Assembly: GCF_017377795.1 (NCBI RefSeq)
Contig: NZ_JAFRDR010000007.1
Span: forward strand, 268,900-332,899
Reading direction: 5' to 3'
Length of the DNA: 64,000 nucleotides
DNA from: Williamsia soli
Lineage (GTDB): Bacteria > Actinomycetota > Actinomycetes > Mycobacteriales > Mycobacteriaceae
A program made the translations under genes and the position numbers. The notes beneath the pieces are model-generated. The model saw only the letters and a program-made list of their open reading frames with translations. It was not told the origin of the DNA and did no database searches. Below, piece by piece: positions 38,950 through 47,640 of this stretch (position 1 is the first letter of the stretch; every line of letters begins with the position of its first letter).

Positions 38950-40137
38950 ATGACAACGACGGTGACCCCTGACGTGACAGCACCGTTCGCGGCGGCTGTG
39001 GCCGAGGCCGAAAAGCTGATTTCCTCAGCCGATTTCATCCGGAACGACGACGATCTCGCCGAAGGGTACGACTACCTCGCCGGGAGCATCCGGGCCAGTC
39101 TGCAGATGGCCTGGGCCTACGGGAAGAGCCACCCGTTCTTCGTCACGTCCACCGGGCCGTATACCAAGATGGGCCTGGACAACCCCGACACGCTCTACTA
39201 TCACGCCAACGTCGAGGCGAACGCCGAGTACCTGATCACCGGGACCCGCGGTGACACCGCGGATCTCAGTTTTCAGGTGCTCAAGGGTGACTACACCGCG
39301 ACCGACGTTCCCGGTGGCGACGACGCCTTCGACGATCGCCGCCTCGAGATCGACGCGGACGGATCCTTCGCGCTGAGGTTCGGTCCACCGAAGGACAACC
39401 CGGGGCCCAACTACTTCGTACTGGGCGAAGGTTCATCGATGCTTGCGGTCCGTGAGGTGTACGGCGACTGGTCGCAACACAAGGGGCAGTTGCGGATCGA
39501 GCGCGTCGACACCGTCGGCACCGCCCCCGCAGAAGCGGGCCTCGCGCAGATCACCCGCCGCTATCAGATCGCGGGCAAGATGCTGTTGTCCCGCATCAAC
39601 ACCTGGTTCAACTTTCCCAAGTGGTTCTATCTGGACCTTCCGGTCAACACCCTGACCGCACCTCGGTTGACCCCGGGTGGGCTCAGTACCCAGTTCTCGT
39701 CTGTGGGCCACTACGACCTCGCCGACAACGAGGCCATGGTGATCACCGTCCCGAAATCCGATGCGCCGTACCAGGGGTTCCAGCTCGGGAGCATGTGGTA
39801 CATCTCGCTCGATTACGTCAACCATCAAACGAGTCTGAACACGGCCCAGGCACAGGTCGACCCGGACGGCATGATCCGGCTCGTTGTCAGCAAGCAGAAT
39901 CCCGGAATCGCCAACTGGATCGAGACGACCGGCAAGCAGCGGGGTATCGCGCAGTTCCGGTGGCAGCGGGTCTCTCGCGAGCTCACCGAGTCCGACGGAC
40001 CGTCCGTCGCGATCATCGACGTCGGCGACGTCGCGGCGCATCTTCCCTATCACGACAGCAACACCATCGACGAGGCCGGCTGGCGGGAACGTATCGCCGT
40101 GCGTCAGCGCGGATTTGCACAGAGGATGCTCGGATGA
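38950..40137 (+). CDS. DUF1214-type protein in the hsa operon
   Basis: A 395-residue protein of unknown function. The C-terminal part has PKSDAPYQGFQLGSMWYISL and RLVVSKQNPGIANWIETTG, the signature of DUF1214 proteins; the N-terminal half has GPYTKMGLDNPDTLYYHANV. No signal peptide is seen. It begins behind GAGGAGCGAG 28 bp after hsaB and overlaps the SDR gene by 4 bp. From memory, M. tuberculosis has a matching trio (Rv3531c, Rv3530c, Rv3529c) in the KstR regulon, so a steroid-related role is likely though the reaction is unknown. Confidence 0.75.
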   Translation: MTTTVTPDVTAPFAAAVAEAEKLISSADFIRNDDDLAEGYDYLAGSIRASLQMAWAYGKSHPFFVTSTGPYTKMGLDNPDTLYYHANVEANAEYLITGTRGDTADLSFQVLKGDYTATDVPGGDDAFDDRRLEIDADGSFALRFGPPKDNPGPNYFVLGEGSSMLAVREVYGDWSQHKGQLRIERVDTVGTAPAEAGLAQITRRYQIAGKMLLSRINTWFNFPKWFYLDLPVNTLTAPRLTPGGLSTQFSSVGHYDLADNEAMVITVPKSDAPYQGFQLGSMWYISLDYVNHQTSLNTAQAQVDPDGMIRLVVSKQNPGIANWIETTGKQRGIAQFRWQRVSRELTESDGPSVAIIDVGDVAAHLPYHDSNTIDEAGWRERIAVRQRGFAQRMLG

Positions 40138-40931
40138 ACGCCGCGGTGAGCACAGGATTGCTCGCAGACAAGGTCGTGGTGGTCGGGGGAGTCGGCCCCG
40201 GGCTGGGCCGTTCGATCGCCTTGCAAGCCGCCGCTGCCGGCGCCAAGGTCGTCCTCGCTGCCCGCACGGTCTCGCGGCTCGAGGAGATAGCCAAGGAGAT
40301 CGACGCGGCCGGCGGCACCTCATTGCAGGTCCCGACCGATATCACCGATGATGCGGCGGTCGAGGCGCTCGTTTCCGCAACGGTCTCCGGGTTCGGCAAG
40401 GTTGACGTCCTGGTCAACAACGCCTTCTCGTTGCCGTCGATGAAGCCGTTGGCGCGCACCGACTTCGATCACATCCGGGCCAGCCTCGACCTCACCGTGC
40501 TGGGTGGCCTACGGATGACCAAGGCCTTCACCGAGGAGCTCGAGAAGTCGTCCGGCTCCATCGTGATGATCAACTCGATGGTCGTGCGCCACTCCGAACC
40601 GCGGTACGGGAGCTACAAGCTGTCGAAGGCGGCGCTGCTCGCCATGTCGCAGACGCTGGCCACCGAACTGGGCGACAAGGGGATCCGGATCAACACCGTC
40701 GCTCCGGGCTACATCTGGGACGACCAGCTCAAGTGGTACTTCGGTGAGGTCGCCAAGAAGTACGGCATCACCCCGGAGCAGGTGTACGAACAGACCGCGT
40801 CGAAGTCCGACCTGAAACGCCTGCCCGAACCCGACGAGATCGCCCGGGCGGCGGTGTTCTTGGCATCGGACTGGGCCAGTGCGATCACGGGGCAGACCAT
40901 CGACGTCAACTGCGGCGAGTACCACGTCTGA
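40134..40931 (+). CDS. short-chain dehydrogenase/reductase in the hsa operon
   Basis: A 265-residue classical SDR. The cofactor motif is GGVGPGLGRSIALQ (about 18-31), with NNAF at 95-98. The catalytic residues are Ser148 and Tyr161-x3-Lys165 in YGSYKLSK. Arg44 after the second strand suggests NADP(H) could be used. A steroid alcohol or ketone is a reasonable substrate given the operon, but this is inference. The ATG overlaps the DUF1214 stop (ATGA); a long upstream reading is a shadow of that gene. Confidence 0.87.
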   Translation: MNAAVSTGLLADKVVVVGGVGPGLGRSIALQAAAAGAKVVLAARTVSRLEEIAKEIDAAGGTSLQVPTDITDDAAVEALVSATVSGFGKVDVLVNNAFSLPSMKPLARTDFDHIRASLDLTVLGGLRMTKAFTEELEKSSGSIVMINSMVVRHSEPRYGSYKLSKAALLAMSQTLATELGDKGIRINTVAPGYIWDDQLKWYFGEVAKKYGITPEQVYEQTASKSDLKRLPEPDEIARAAVFLASDWASAITGQTIDVNCGEYHV

Positions 40932-40946
40932 ACAAGGAGCGCGGGA

Positions 40947-42080
40947 ATGACAACCAGAACTGATGTCGGCACGGTTGAAGACCTGCACGCCTCGGCGACC
41001 AAGGCCTGTGGGCTCGACGACTTCGGCGAGGACGACTACACCGAGGCGCTCGGAGTGCTGCTGGAGTCCTACGTGCGGGATGCGGGGATGACCGAGTTCG
41101 GCAGCAAGATGAACCGGTACTTCCTACGCGGCGCGTTGGTGGCTCGGCTGCTCAGCGAAGCGTCCTGGAAGGCGAACCCACAGTACGCAACCGCGCCGGT
41201 AGAGCGGCCGATTTTCGTGACCGGGCTGCCGCGGACAGGGACCACCGCGCTACACAGGCTGCTGACGGCCGATCCCGGACATCAGGGACTGGAGATGTGG
41301 CTTGCCGAGTTTCCGCAACCCCGGCCACCACGGGACACCTGGGAGTCCAATCCGGTGTTCCAGCAGATCCAGGGTGGCCTCGAGCAGCATCACGTCGAAA
41401 ACCCCGAGTTCATGGGGTTGCACTACATGAGTGCCTCGGACGTCGAAGAGTGCTGGCAGCTGCTGCGGCAGACCTTCAAATCGATTTCCTACGAGTCGCT
41501 GTCGTACCTTCCGACGTATTCACAGTGGCTGCAGCAGCAGAATTGGACGAACGCGTACACCCGCCACAAGAAGAACCTTCAGCTGATCGGCCTCAATCAA
41601 CCCGAACGTCGATGGATCCTGAAGAACCCGAGTCACCTGTTCGCGCTCGACGAGTTGATGGCCGTCTACCCCGACGCGCTGATCATTCAGACCCACCGGC
41701 CGCCGGCCACGATCATCCCCTCGATGTGCAGCCTGGCCGAAGCCGCGGGCGATGGGTGGTCGACCGTCTTCACCGGCGAACTGATCGGGAAGACGCAGTT
41801 GGAGTTGTGGTCGCGGGGACTGCACGCATTCAACGCGGCCAGGGTCAAGTACGACCCTGCCCAATTCATCGACGTCGACTTCAGGGATTTCCGCACCGAT
41901 CCGATGGGCACGGTAGAGAACATCTACGGGACCTTCGGCCTGGATCTCACCGACGCTGCCGCGGCTGAGATGCGGACGCTGGACGAAGAGAGCAAGTCAG
42001 GTGACCGCAAGCCGGTGCACAAGTACTCGCTCGAGGACTACGGGCTCACCGAGGACGAGGTGAACGCCGCCTTTGCCTGA
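40947..42080 (+). CDS. sulfotransferase-family protein in the hsa operon
   Basis: A 377-residue PAPS-dependent sulfotransferase-like protein. The 5' phosphosulfate loop is FVTGLPRTGTTALHRLL (about 90-106). RRWILKNPSHLFALDEL and VYPDALIIQTHRPP carry the residues expected to bind the 3' phosphate. It starts 15 bp after the SDR gene behind AAGGAG and ends the run begun by hsaA. A sulfotransferase-like gene in the mycobacterial KstR regulon (Rv3529c) appears equivalent. The acceptor is unknown; a steroid or lipid hydroxyl is possible. Confidence 0.82.
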   Translation: MTTRTDVGTVEDLHASATKACGLDDFGEDDYTEALGVLLESYVRDAGMTEFGSKMNRYFLRGALVARLLSEASWKANPQYATAPVERPIFVTGLPRTGTTALHRLLTADPGHQGLEMWLAEFPQPRPPRDTWESNPVFQQIQGGLEQHHVENPEFMGLHYMSASDVEECWQLLRQTFKSISYESLSYLPTYSQWLQQQNWTNAYTRHKKNLQLIGLNQPERRWILKNPSHLFALDELMAVYPDALIIQTHRPPATIIPSMCSLAEAAGDGWSTVFTGELIGKTQLELWSRGLHAFNAARVKYDPAQFIDVDFRDFRTDPMGTVENIYGTFGLDLTDAAAAEMRTLDEESKSGDRKPVHKYSLEDYGLTEDEVNAAFA

Positions 42081-42115
42081 AAGATCAGGTACATCGTGTG
42101 ATCCTGACCTCTAAA

Positions 42116-42172
42116 CGGAGCGGTTCCTCCGCTTTGATGCTAAGTTTCTGTGCATCCGGAGCGTTGACTCCG
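42116..42172. promoter_or_regulatory. paired CGGAG-N6-CTCCG operators upstream of the MFS/TetR operon
   Basis: Two copies of CGGAGCG-N4-CTCCGCTTT lie at 42116-42131 and 42157-42172 (palindromic cores), 41 bp apart. They sit between the sulfotransferase stop and the MFS start. The natural candidate ligand is the TetR protein encoded at the end of the operon. Confidence 0.65.
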
Positions 42173-42195
42173 CTTTTGTGGATCCAGGAGCTTCA

Positions 42196-43671
42196 ATGAA
42201 AACCGCACCCCGACGTACGCACCATCAGGTGACGTTCGCCGTGCTCACCGTCGGCGTCGCGGCGTTCGCGTTGCTGCAGTCGCTCGTCATGCCGGTCTTG
42301 CCCACCGTCGAAATCGAACTGGGTACCAATCAGACCAATGTCACGTGGGTCTTGACGGCTTATCTCCTGTCGGCCTCGATTTTCACGCCGATCATGGGAC
42401 GCCTCGGCGACATGTACGGCAAGAAGCGGGTCTTCGTCATCGCTCTGACCGCCCTTGCTGCGGGTTCACTGCTCGCTGCACTGGCGTCGACCTTGACGGT
42501 GATGATCCTCGCGCGCGTCGTCCAGGGAATCGGCGGTGGCGTGCTGCCCCTGGCCTTCGGCATCATCCGAGACGAATTCCCCAGAGCCAAGGTGCCCGGC
42601 GCGATCGGCCTCATTGCCGCGTTGATCTCCGTCGGTGCCGGGGCCGGCATCGTGCTGGCCGGTCCGATCGTCGAGTCCCTCGGATATCACTGGCTCTTCT
42701 GGCTCCCGCTGATCATCACGAGCCTTGCGGGAGTGGCTGCGTTGGTCCTGATCCCGGAGTCCCCGATCCGGACCCACGGAAAGATCAACTGGCTGACGGC
42801 CTTTCTGTTGTCGGCGTGGCTTGTGGCACTGCTGCTCGCCGTCAGTCAGGCTCCCAAGTGGGGCTGGGGTTCCGCGAAGGTGATCAGCCTGCTCGGGGCT
42901 GCACTGGTGGTGGCGGCGGCGTGGATCATCGCCGAGTCGCGGTCGTCGAATCCATTGATCGACATGAAGATGATGCGTATCCGCGGCGTGTGGGCCGCCA
43001 ATCTCATCGCCCTGCTGATGGGTATCGGCATGTACGCCGGTCTGGGTTTCCTGCCGCAGTTCTTGCAGGCACCGTCGTCGGCCGGGTACGGATTCGGTGC
43101 CACGGTCACCGAATCAGGCCTGATGCTCCTGCCCAACGCGGTCGCGATGTTCGCGGTCGGACTCTTCTCCGGCCGCCTCGCGGCACGTTTCGGCTCCAAG
43201 AATCTCTTGGTCGTCGGATCGCTGATCACGGCCGGCAGCTATTTCATGATGGCATTCCTGCACTCATCCGAGATCGACATCTATCTCGCGAACGCCATCT
43301 CGGGAATCGGGTTCGGCTTGGTCTTCTCCGCGATGTCGAACGTGGTGGTTGCATCGGTGCCGCAGGAGCAGACCGGCGTGGCCAGCGGCATGAACGCCAA
43401 CATCCGCACCATCGGTGGCTCGTTGGGGGCAGCGTTCATGGCCAGCGTCGTCGCCGTCGGAGCCTCGTCGTCGGGCGTCCCGGTCGAGTCGGGTTACACC
43501 AACGGTTTTGCGATGCTCGGTGCGGCCGGGGTGCTGGCGTCTGTCGCCGCCTTGTTCATTCCCACGGTGAAGCGAAACAAGCAGACCCATCTCGAGGACT
43601 CCGCTGACATGCCGCACCCCGAGCTCGCCATGGTCGCAGGTGGCACGTTGTCGGGTGCCAAGTCGGAATGA
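42196..43671 (+). CDS. DHA2-type MFS transporter
   Basis: A 491-residue drug:proton antiporter-like permease with about 14 transmembrane segments. Motif A is GRLGDMYGKKRVFVI. Motif C-like glycines occur in GAGAGIVLAGPIVESLG, and a late AMSNVVVASVPQEQTGVASG is typical of the family. I chose the ATG at 42196 behind CCAGGAGC; the GTG at 42178 has no ribosome site. It overlaps the tetR gene by 4 bp, so pump and regulator are translated together, with two operators upstream. Confidence 0.9.
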   Translation: MKTAPRRTHHQVTFAVLTVGVAAFALLQSLVMPVLPTVEIELGTNQTNVTWVLTAYLLSASIFTPIMGRLGDMYGKKRVFVIALTALAAGSLLAALASTLTVMILARVVQGIGGGVLPLAFGIIRDEFPRAKVPGAIGLIAALISVGAGAGIVLAGPIVESLGYHWLFWLPLIITSLAGVAALVLIPESPIRTHGKINWLTAFLLSAWLVALLLAVSQAPKWGWGSAKVISLLGAALVVAAAWIIAESRSSNPLIDMKMMRIRGVWAANLIALLMGIGMYAGLGFLPQFLQAPSSAGYGFGATVTESGLMLLPNAVAMFAVGLFSGRLAARFGSKNLLVVGSLITAGSYFMMAFLHSSEIDIYLANAISGIGFGLVFSAMSNVVVASVPQEQTGVASGMNANIRTIGGSLGAAFMASVVAVGASSSGVPVESGYTNGFAMLGAAGVLASVAALFIPTVKRNKQTHLEDSADMPHPELAMVAGGTLSGAKSE

Positions 43672-44300
43672 CGTCTGTGACCGCCGAGAAAACGCTCCGC
43701 CGCGATGCCGCAGAGAACCGGCAGCGCCTGCTCGACGCTGCTGCAGCGGTGTTCAGCGAACGCGGCCTGGAGGTCGGCGTGGACGAGATTGCCCGGCGCG
43801 CCGGGGTCGGGACGGGAACACTGTATCGGCGTTTTCCCACGAAAGAAGCCCTCATCAGCGAACTGGTTCGGCAGGTGTTCATCGACTTCGTCGACGCGGC
43901 ACATGCGGCGCAGACTGCACCGCGCGGTGAGGGGCTCGAGCAGTTGATGTACGCCGTCGGCACCATCCAGGCGACCAACAGGGGCTGTCTGTCCCGGGTG
44001 TGGAACGACGACGAAACCGCCGCCCACAAACGCGAGTTCCGGACGATTCTCGCGGAGCTGTTGGACACTGCGAAGTCCTACGGCCGGATCAGGGCCGACG
44101 TGGGACTGACCGATATCGATGTGATCTTCTGGGCGATGCGCGGCGTCGTCGAAACCACGCGCGGGATCACCGATTCCGGTTGGCGCAGGGCCCTTGCCAT
44201 CATGTTCGCCGGCCTGCGCCCAGACGCCGAACACCTGGATGCGACCCCGATGACGGAAGACGAGTGCGCTCAGGTGGTTGCCCGCCTCAACCCGAGATAG
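43668..44300 (+). CDS. TetR-family regulator of the adjacent MFS pump
   Basis: A 210-residue TetR protein. The DNA-binding domain (about 10-60) has LLDAAAAVFSERGLEVGVDE and GVGTGTLYRRFPTKEALI. The ligand-binding domain has WNDDETAAHKREFRTILAEL and a late GVVETTRGI, a pattern of a common actinobacterial subfamily. Coupling to the pump gene and the paired operators upstream suggest an autoregulated efflux operon. It is followed by a 21-bp tandem array and a convergent acyl-CoA dehydrogenase gene. Confidence 0.9.
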   Translation: MTSVTAEKTLRRDAAENRQRLLDAAAAVFSERGLEVGVDEIARRAGVGTGTLYRRFPTKEALISELVRQVFIDFVDAAHAAQTAPRGEGLEQLMYAVGTIQATNRGCLSRVWNDDETAAHKREFRTILAELLDTAKSYGRIRADVGLTDIDVIFWAMRGVVETTRGITDSGWRRALAIMFAGLRPDAEHLDATPMTEDECAQVVARLNPR

Positions 44301-44303
44301 TCC

Positions 44304-44387
44304 CGCCGACCGTGCCTTAACTCGCGCCGACCGTGCCGTAGCTCGCGCCGAGCGTGCCGGTAACGCCGTCGACCGTGCCGATCAGAC
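44304..44387. repeat. four tandem 21-bp repeats
   Basis: Units at 44304-44324, 44325-44345, 44346-44366 and 44367-44387 share CGCCGACCGTGCC followed by a variable eight bases. They decay from left to right. They fill the gap between the convergent tetR and acyl-CoA dehydrogenase genes; 21 is a multiple of three, but no start codon or ribosome site accompanies them. Confidence 0.8.
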
Positions 44388-44394
44388 GGGTAAT

Positions 44395-45492
44395 CTACAG
44401 ACCGGCAGCGCGGGCGAGACGTTCGAGTGAATCCCGTGGCTGGCCGAAGAGTTGTGCGCTCCCGTGCGCTCGTTTGAAGTACAACTGGGCGTCGTGCTCC
44501 CAGGTGATGCCGATTCCGCCGTGCAATTGAATCGTCTCACCGGCGATGTGGGAGAACGCCTCCGAGCAGTAGATGCGTGCACTGTCTGCGAGTTCCAGCG
44601 CGTCAGGTGCTGTGGTGACGAGTGCATCGACGGCCGCGTACGAGATCGAATGTGCGGTCTCGGTGAGAGCGTACATGTCGGCCATCCGGTGTTTGAGTGC
44701 TTGGAACGACCCGATCACGCGACCGAATTGCTTGCGCGACTTTGTGTATTCGACGGTCAGATCGAGCGCGGCCCGCGCAGCGCCGACCTGTTCGGCGCTC
44801 AGCGCGACAAAGGCGATGGCGCGGAGACTGTCCTCGATGCCGGACGGCGTCGGGATGGTGAGGGCATCGACATCGTCGAAAGTGATGGTCGCGAGGGGAC
44901 GGGTGGGGTCCATCGTGGGATTGGCGACCCGGGTCACGCCGTCGGCGTTCGCGTCTACCTGATGCAACGTGACCAGTCCGCCCGATTTGGCCAGTACCAG
45001 CAAGATGTCAGCGGATTCACCGTCGAGTACATAATGGGCGGTGCCGGAGAGGATTCCGCCACCCGCGTGGACGCCCGTCTCCCGCCACCCTGCTGCATTC
45101 GCCCAGCACAGGGCTGCGGTCTTCTCCCCGGACGCAAGGGTGGGGAGCGTTGCTGCACAGGCCTCGTCGTCCCCGCTGAGCAGCAGTGCGGACGTGGCGA
45201 GCACCGCGGACCCGAGCATCGGGACCGGCGCGAGATGCCTCCCGATCTCTTCGAGGACGACGTGCGCCTCCGTCAGACTCGCTCCGACTCCGTCGAACTG
45301 TTCCGGAATGATAAGCGCCGCGACGCCGATCTGCTCGCAGAGGGTGGACCAGAGGGAGTGGTCGTAGCGCTCCGGAGTCCTCGTCGCCGCTCGTACGGCA
45401 GCTGAATCAGCTTTCCGATTCAGCAGTGAAGAGACGGAATCACGCAGTGCGGCCTGCTCTTCGGTGTCGATGCCAGGCGAATACAGAATCAT
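44395..45492 (-). CDS. acyl-CoA dehydrogenase (last gene of the KstR2-box operon)
   Basis: A 365-residue acyl-CoA dehydrogenase-like subunit. The C-terminal domain reads VEYTKSRKQFGRVIGSFQAL and GGIGITWEHDAQLYFKR. The N-terminal domain is IIPEQFDGVGASLTEAHVVL. The middle beta domain is shortened and lacks a clear FAD WT/S motif. Such short members work as heteromers with a full-length partner, here probably the product of 46465-47640. By analogy with FadE32/FadE33 it may act on C/D-ring HIP-CoA intermediates. The start ATG overlaps the upstream gene stop by 4 bp. Confidence 0.82.
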   Translation of the reverse strand: MILYSPGIDTEEQAALRDSVSSLLNRKADSAAVRAATRTPERYDHSLWSTLCEQIGVAALIIPEQFDGVGASLTEAHVVLEEIGRHLAPVPMLGSAVLATSALLLSGDDEACAATLPTLASGEKTAALCWANAAGWRETGVHAGGGILSGTAHYVLDGESADILLVLAKSGGLVTLHQVDANADGVTRVANPTMDPTRPLATITFDDVDALTIPTPSGIEDSLRAIAFVALSAEQVGAARAALDLTVEYTKSRKQFGRVIGSFQALKHRMADMYALTETAHSISYAAVDALVTTAPDALELADSARIYCSEAFSHIAGETIQLHGGIGITWEHDAQLYFKRAHGSAQLFGQPRDSLERLARAAGL

Positions 45493-46463
45493 GCGGTGAT
45501 CAACTCCAGTACGCGGACGCGGTGCGCTGCGGGTGTGCCCCATGCGGTGAGCAGGGCCCGGGTCTTCGTGAGGTAGAGCGAGAGGTCGTGCTCCTGGGTG
45601 TACCCGATCGCCCCGAGCACCTGCAGTCCCACGCGCGACGCCAGGTGAGCGGCTTGGCCGGCAGCGACTTTCGCGGCTGACACATCACGCGAAGCCCACT
45701 GCGGCTCGGGTACCCGACCATCGAGGGCGAGCGCGGCTCCGTGCACGAGAGGACGCGCCATCTCCACGGCGACGGCGACGTCGGCGAGATGATGTTTGAC
45801 GGCCTGGAATGACCCGATCTCGCGGCCGAACTGTTTGCGGGTCTTCGCGTAGTCACCGCTCAGCGTCAGCATCGTCTGGGCGAGGCCGATGAGTTGCGCG
45901 GCCGTGGCGAGTGCGCCGTGATCGAAGGCGCGGCTGGTGTCGACCTCTGCGAGCTGATCGCCCGCCCGAACAACGGACAGCGTCCTGGCCAAGTCGACCG
46001 AGGCCCGAGAATCCGTGGCGATCGCAGTGCTCAGCATCCTGCCTTCAGCCAGATACGAGTGCGCAGCGAAGTCGGTGTCCACGGCATAGGGAACGTGCGG
46101 CGGCAACGCGAGCGTGACCACCTCACCTTCGGCCATGGCGCCGAGCTGATCGGTGAGACCGGCATCGCGCAGCAGAATGGGTGCGGCAGCCATTGTTTCG
46201 GCGACGGGACCGGGCACGCCGTGGCGACCGAGTTGCTCGACCGCGACCACCATCTCGACCGCTCCCGCGCCGACGCCACCGTCATCCTCTGTGACGAGCA
46301 GCGCGTTGACGCCGGTTTCTGCCAGCTTGGCCCACACTGCGCGTCCCGGTTCGACGTCGCCGTCGTTCCAGGCCCTGATCACCGTGGGCAGATCCGATTT
46401 GGCCAGCATGGAGTCGATCGAAGCCGCCAGATCGTGATGTTCTTCTTCGAGGAGAAATCTCAT
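45489..46463 (-). CDS. short acyl-CoA dehydrogenase-like subunit
   Basis: A 324-residue protein with the acyl-CoA dehydrogenase C-terminal helices (SGDYAKTRKQFGREIGSFQA, then QVLGAIGYTQEHDLSLYLTK) and a very reduced middle domain. The length is close to mycobacterial FadE32/FadE33 (about 318). It probably pairs with the FadE31-like protein. Gene order and overlaps (ATGA with the next gene, 1 bp from the previous) show one operon. Confidence 0.82.
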   Translation of the reverse strand: MRFLLEEEHHDLAASIDSMLAKSDLPTVIRAWNDGDVEPGRAVWAKLAETGVNALLVTEDDGGVGAGAVEMVVAVEQLGRHGVPGPVAETMAAAPILLRDAGLTDQLGAMAEGEVVTLALPPHVPYAVDTDFAAHSYLAEGRMLSTAIATDSRASVDLARTLSVVRAGDQLAEVDTSRAFDHGALATAAQLIGLAQTMLTLSGDYAKTRKQFGREIGSFQAVKHHLADVAVAVEMARPLVHGAALALDGRVPEPQWASRDVSAAKVAAGQAAHLASRVGLQVLGAIGYTQEHDLSLYLTKTRALLTAWGTPAAHRVRVLELITA

Positions 46464-46464
46464 G

Positions 46465-47640
46465 TCAGCGGTCCCCTCGCGGCAGCCCGAGTAGGCGTTC
46501 GGCGATCACATTGCGCTGAATCTCGTTGGTACCGGCGTAAATGGGTCCTGACAGGGAGAACAGGTAACCGTCCATCCAGGGACCCGACGGATGCGGTGTC
46601 GCGAGTTCGGCGTCGGCGTCGAGCAGGTCCAGTGCGGTCTCGTGGGTAGCAATGTCCCACTGTGACCAGAACACCTTGTTGATCGATGATTCCATCCCTA
46701 GTTGGCCGCCTTCGGCGAGTCGGCTGACCGTTGCGTATGTGGACAGTTCGTAGGCTCTTGCCCCGATCCACGCATCTGCGACCTGAGCGCCCACCGCGGT
46801 CCGGCTTGCCGGGTCGGTGTCGTCCCAGAGCGCCAGCAGCCGGTCGGTGGTCGCCAGGAAACGACCGGGTGAGCGCAGCGAGAGTCCGCGCTCGTTCGCC
46901 GCGGTGCTCATCGCCACCTTCCAGCCGTTGTTCACCGCTCCGATGACGCCCGATTCGCCGGGCGCATCGGGATCGTCGGGCACGAAGACGTTCTCCAGGA
47001 ACAACTCTGCGAACCCCGGTTCGCCGTCGAGCTGATTGATCGGTCTGACCGTGACACCGTCGGCGCGCAGATCGAACATGAAGTAGGTGATGCCCCGGTG
47101 CCGGGTGGAATCGGGGTCGGAGCGGAAGAGGCCGAAGCCCCAGTCGGCGAAGCTGGACCGTGAACTCCAGGTCTTCTGTCCGTTGAGCAGCCATCCGCCG
47201 TCGGTTCGGGTGGCCGTGGAACGCAGGGACGCGAGGTCGCTGCCGGCTTCGGGTTCACTCCACGCCTGGCCCCAGATGTCGTCGGAACGAGCCATCCGCG
47301 GCATGATCCGGGCGAGCTGGTCCGGATGGGCGTGCTCGAAAAGGGTTGGCGCGAGCAGAAATATGCCGTTCTGGCTGACCCGTCCGGGCGCTCCGCTGCG
47401 GTAATACTCCTCTTCGAAGATCAGCCAGTGCAACAGTGGAACGTCGCGACCCCCGAACTCCTCCGGCCAGCTGACCACGGACATCCGGGCGTCGGCCATC
47501 GTCCGTTCCCACTGCCGGTGTTCCTCGAAGCCCTCGGCGCTGTCCATCGAGCGCAAGGGCGTGGTGGGCACGTTGTCGTGGAGCCAGCCGCGGATCTCCG
47601 CGCGGAACTCGTCGGCCGCGTCATCGAACAGCAGGTCCAT
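46465..47640 (-). CDS. full-length acyl-CoA dehydrogenase, FadE31-like
   Basis: A 391-residue acyl-CoA dehydrogenase with all main motifs: WPEEFGGRDVPLLHWLIFEE, QAWSEPEAGSDLASLRST, WSSRSSFADWGFGLFRSD, and the C-terminal YAGTNEIQRNVIAERLLGLP that shapes the FAD and active-site loop. It is likely the catalytic partner for the two short subunits downstream. FadE31 with FadE32 or FadE33 in mycobacteria is the model, which is inference here. The ATG directly follows the hydratase stop (TAGATG). Confidence 0.87.
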   Translation of the reverse strand: MDLLFDDAADEFRAEIRGWLHDNVPTTPLRSMDSAEGFEEHRQWERTMADARMSVVSWPEEFGGRDVPLLHWLIFEEEYYRSGAPGRVSQNGIFLLAPTLFEHAHPDQLARIMPRMARSDDIWGQAWSEPEAGSDLASLRSTATRTDGGWLLNGQKTWSSRSSFADWGFGLFRSDPDSTRHRGITYFMFDLRADGVTVRPINQLDGEPGFAELFLENVFVPDDPDAPGESGVIGAVNNGWKVAMSTAANERGLSLRSPGRFLATTDRLLALWDDTDPASRTAVGAQVADAWIGARAYELSTYATVSRLAEGGQLGMESSINKVFWSQWDIATHETALDLLDADAELATPHPSGPWMDGYLFSLSGPIYAGTNEIQRNVIAERLLGLPRGDR

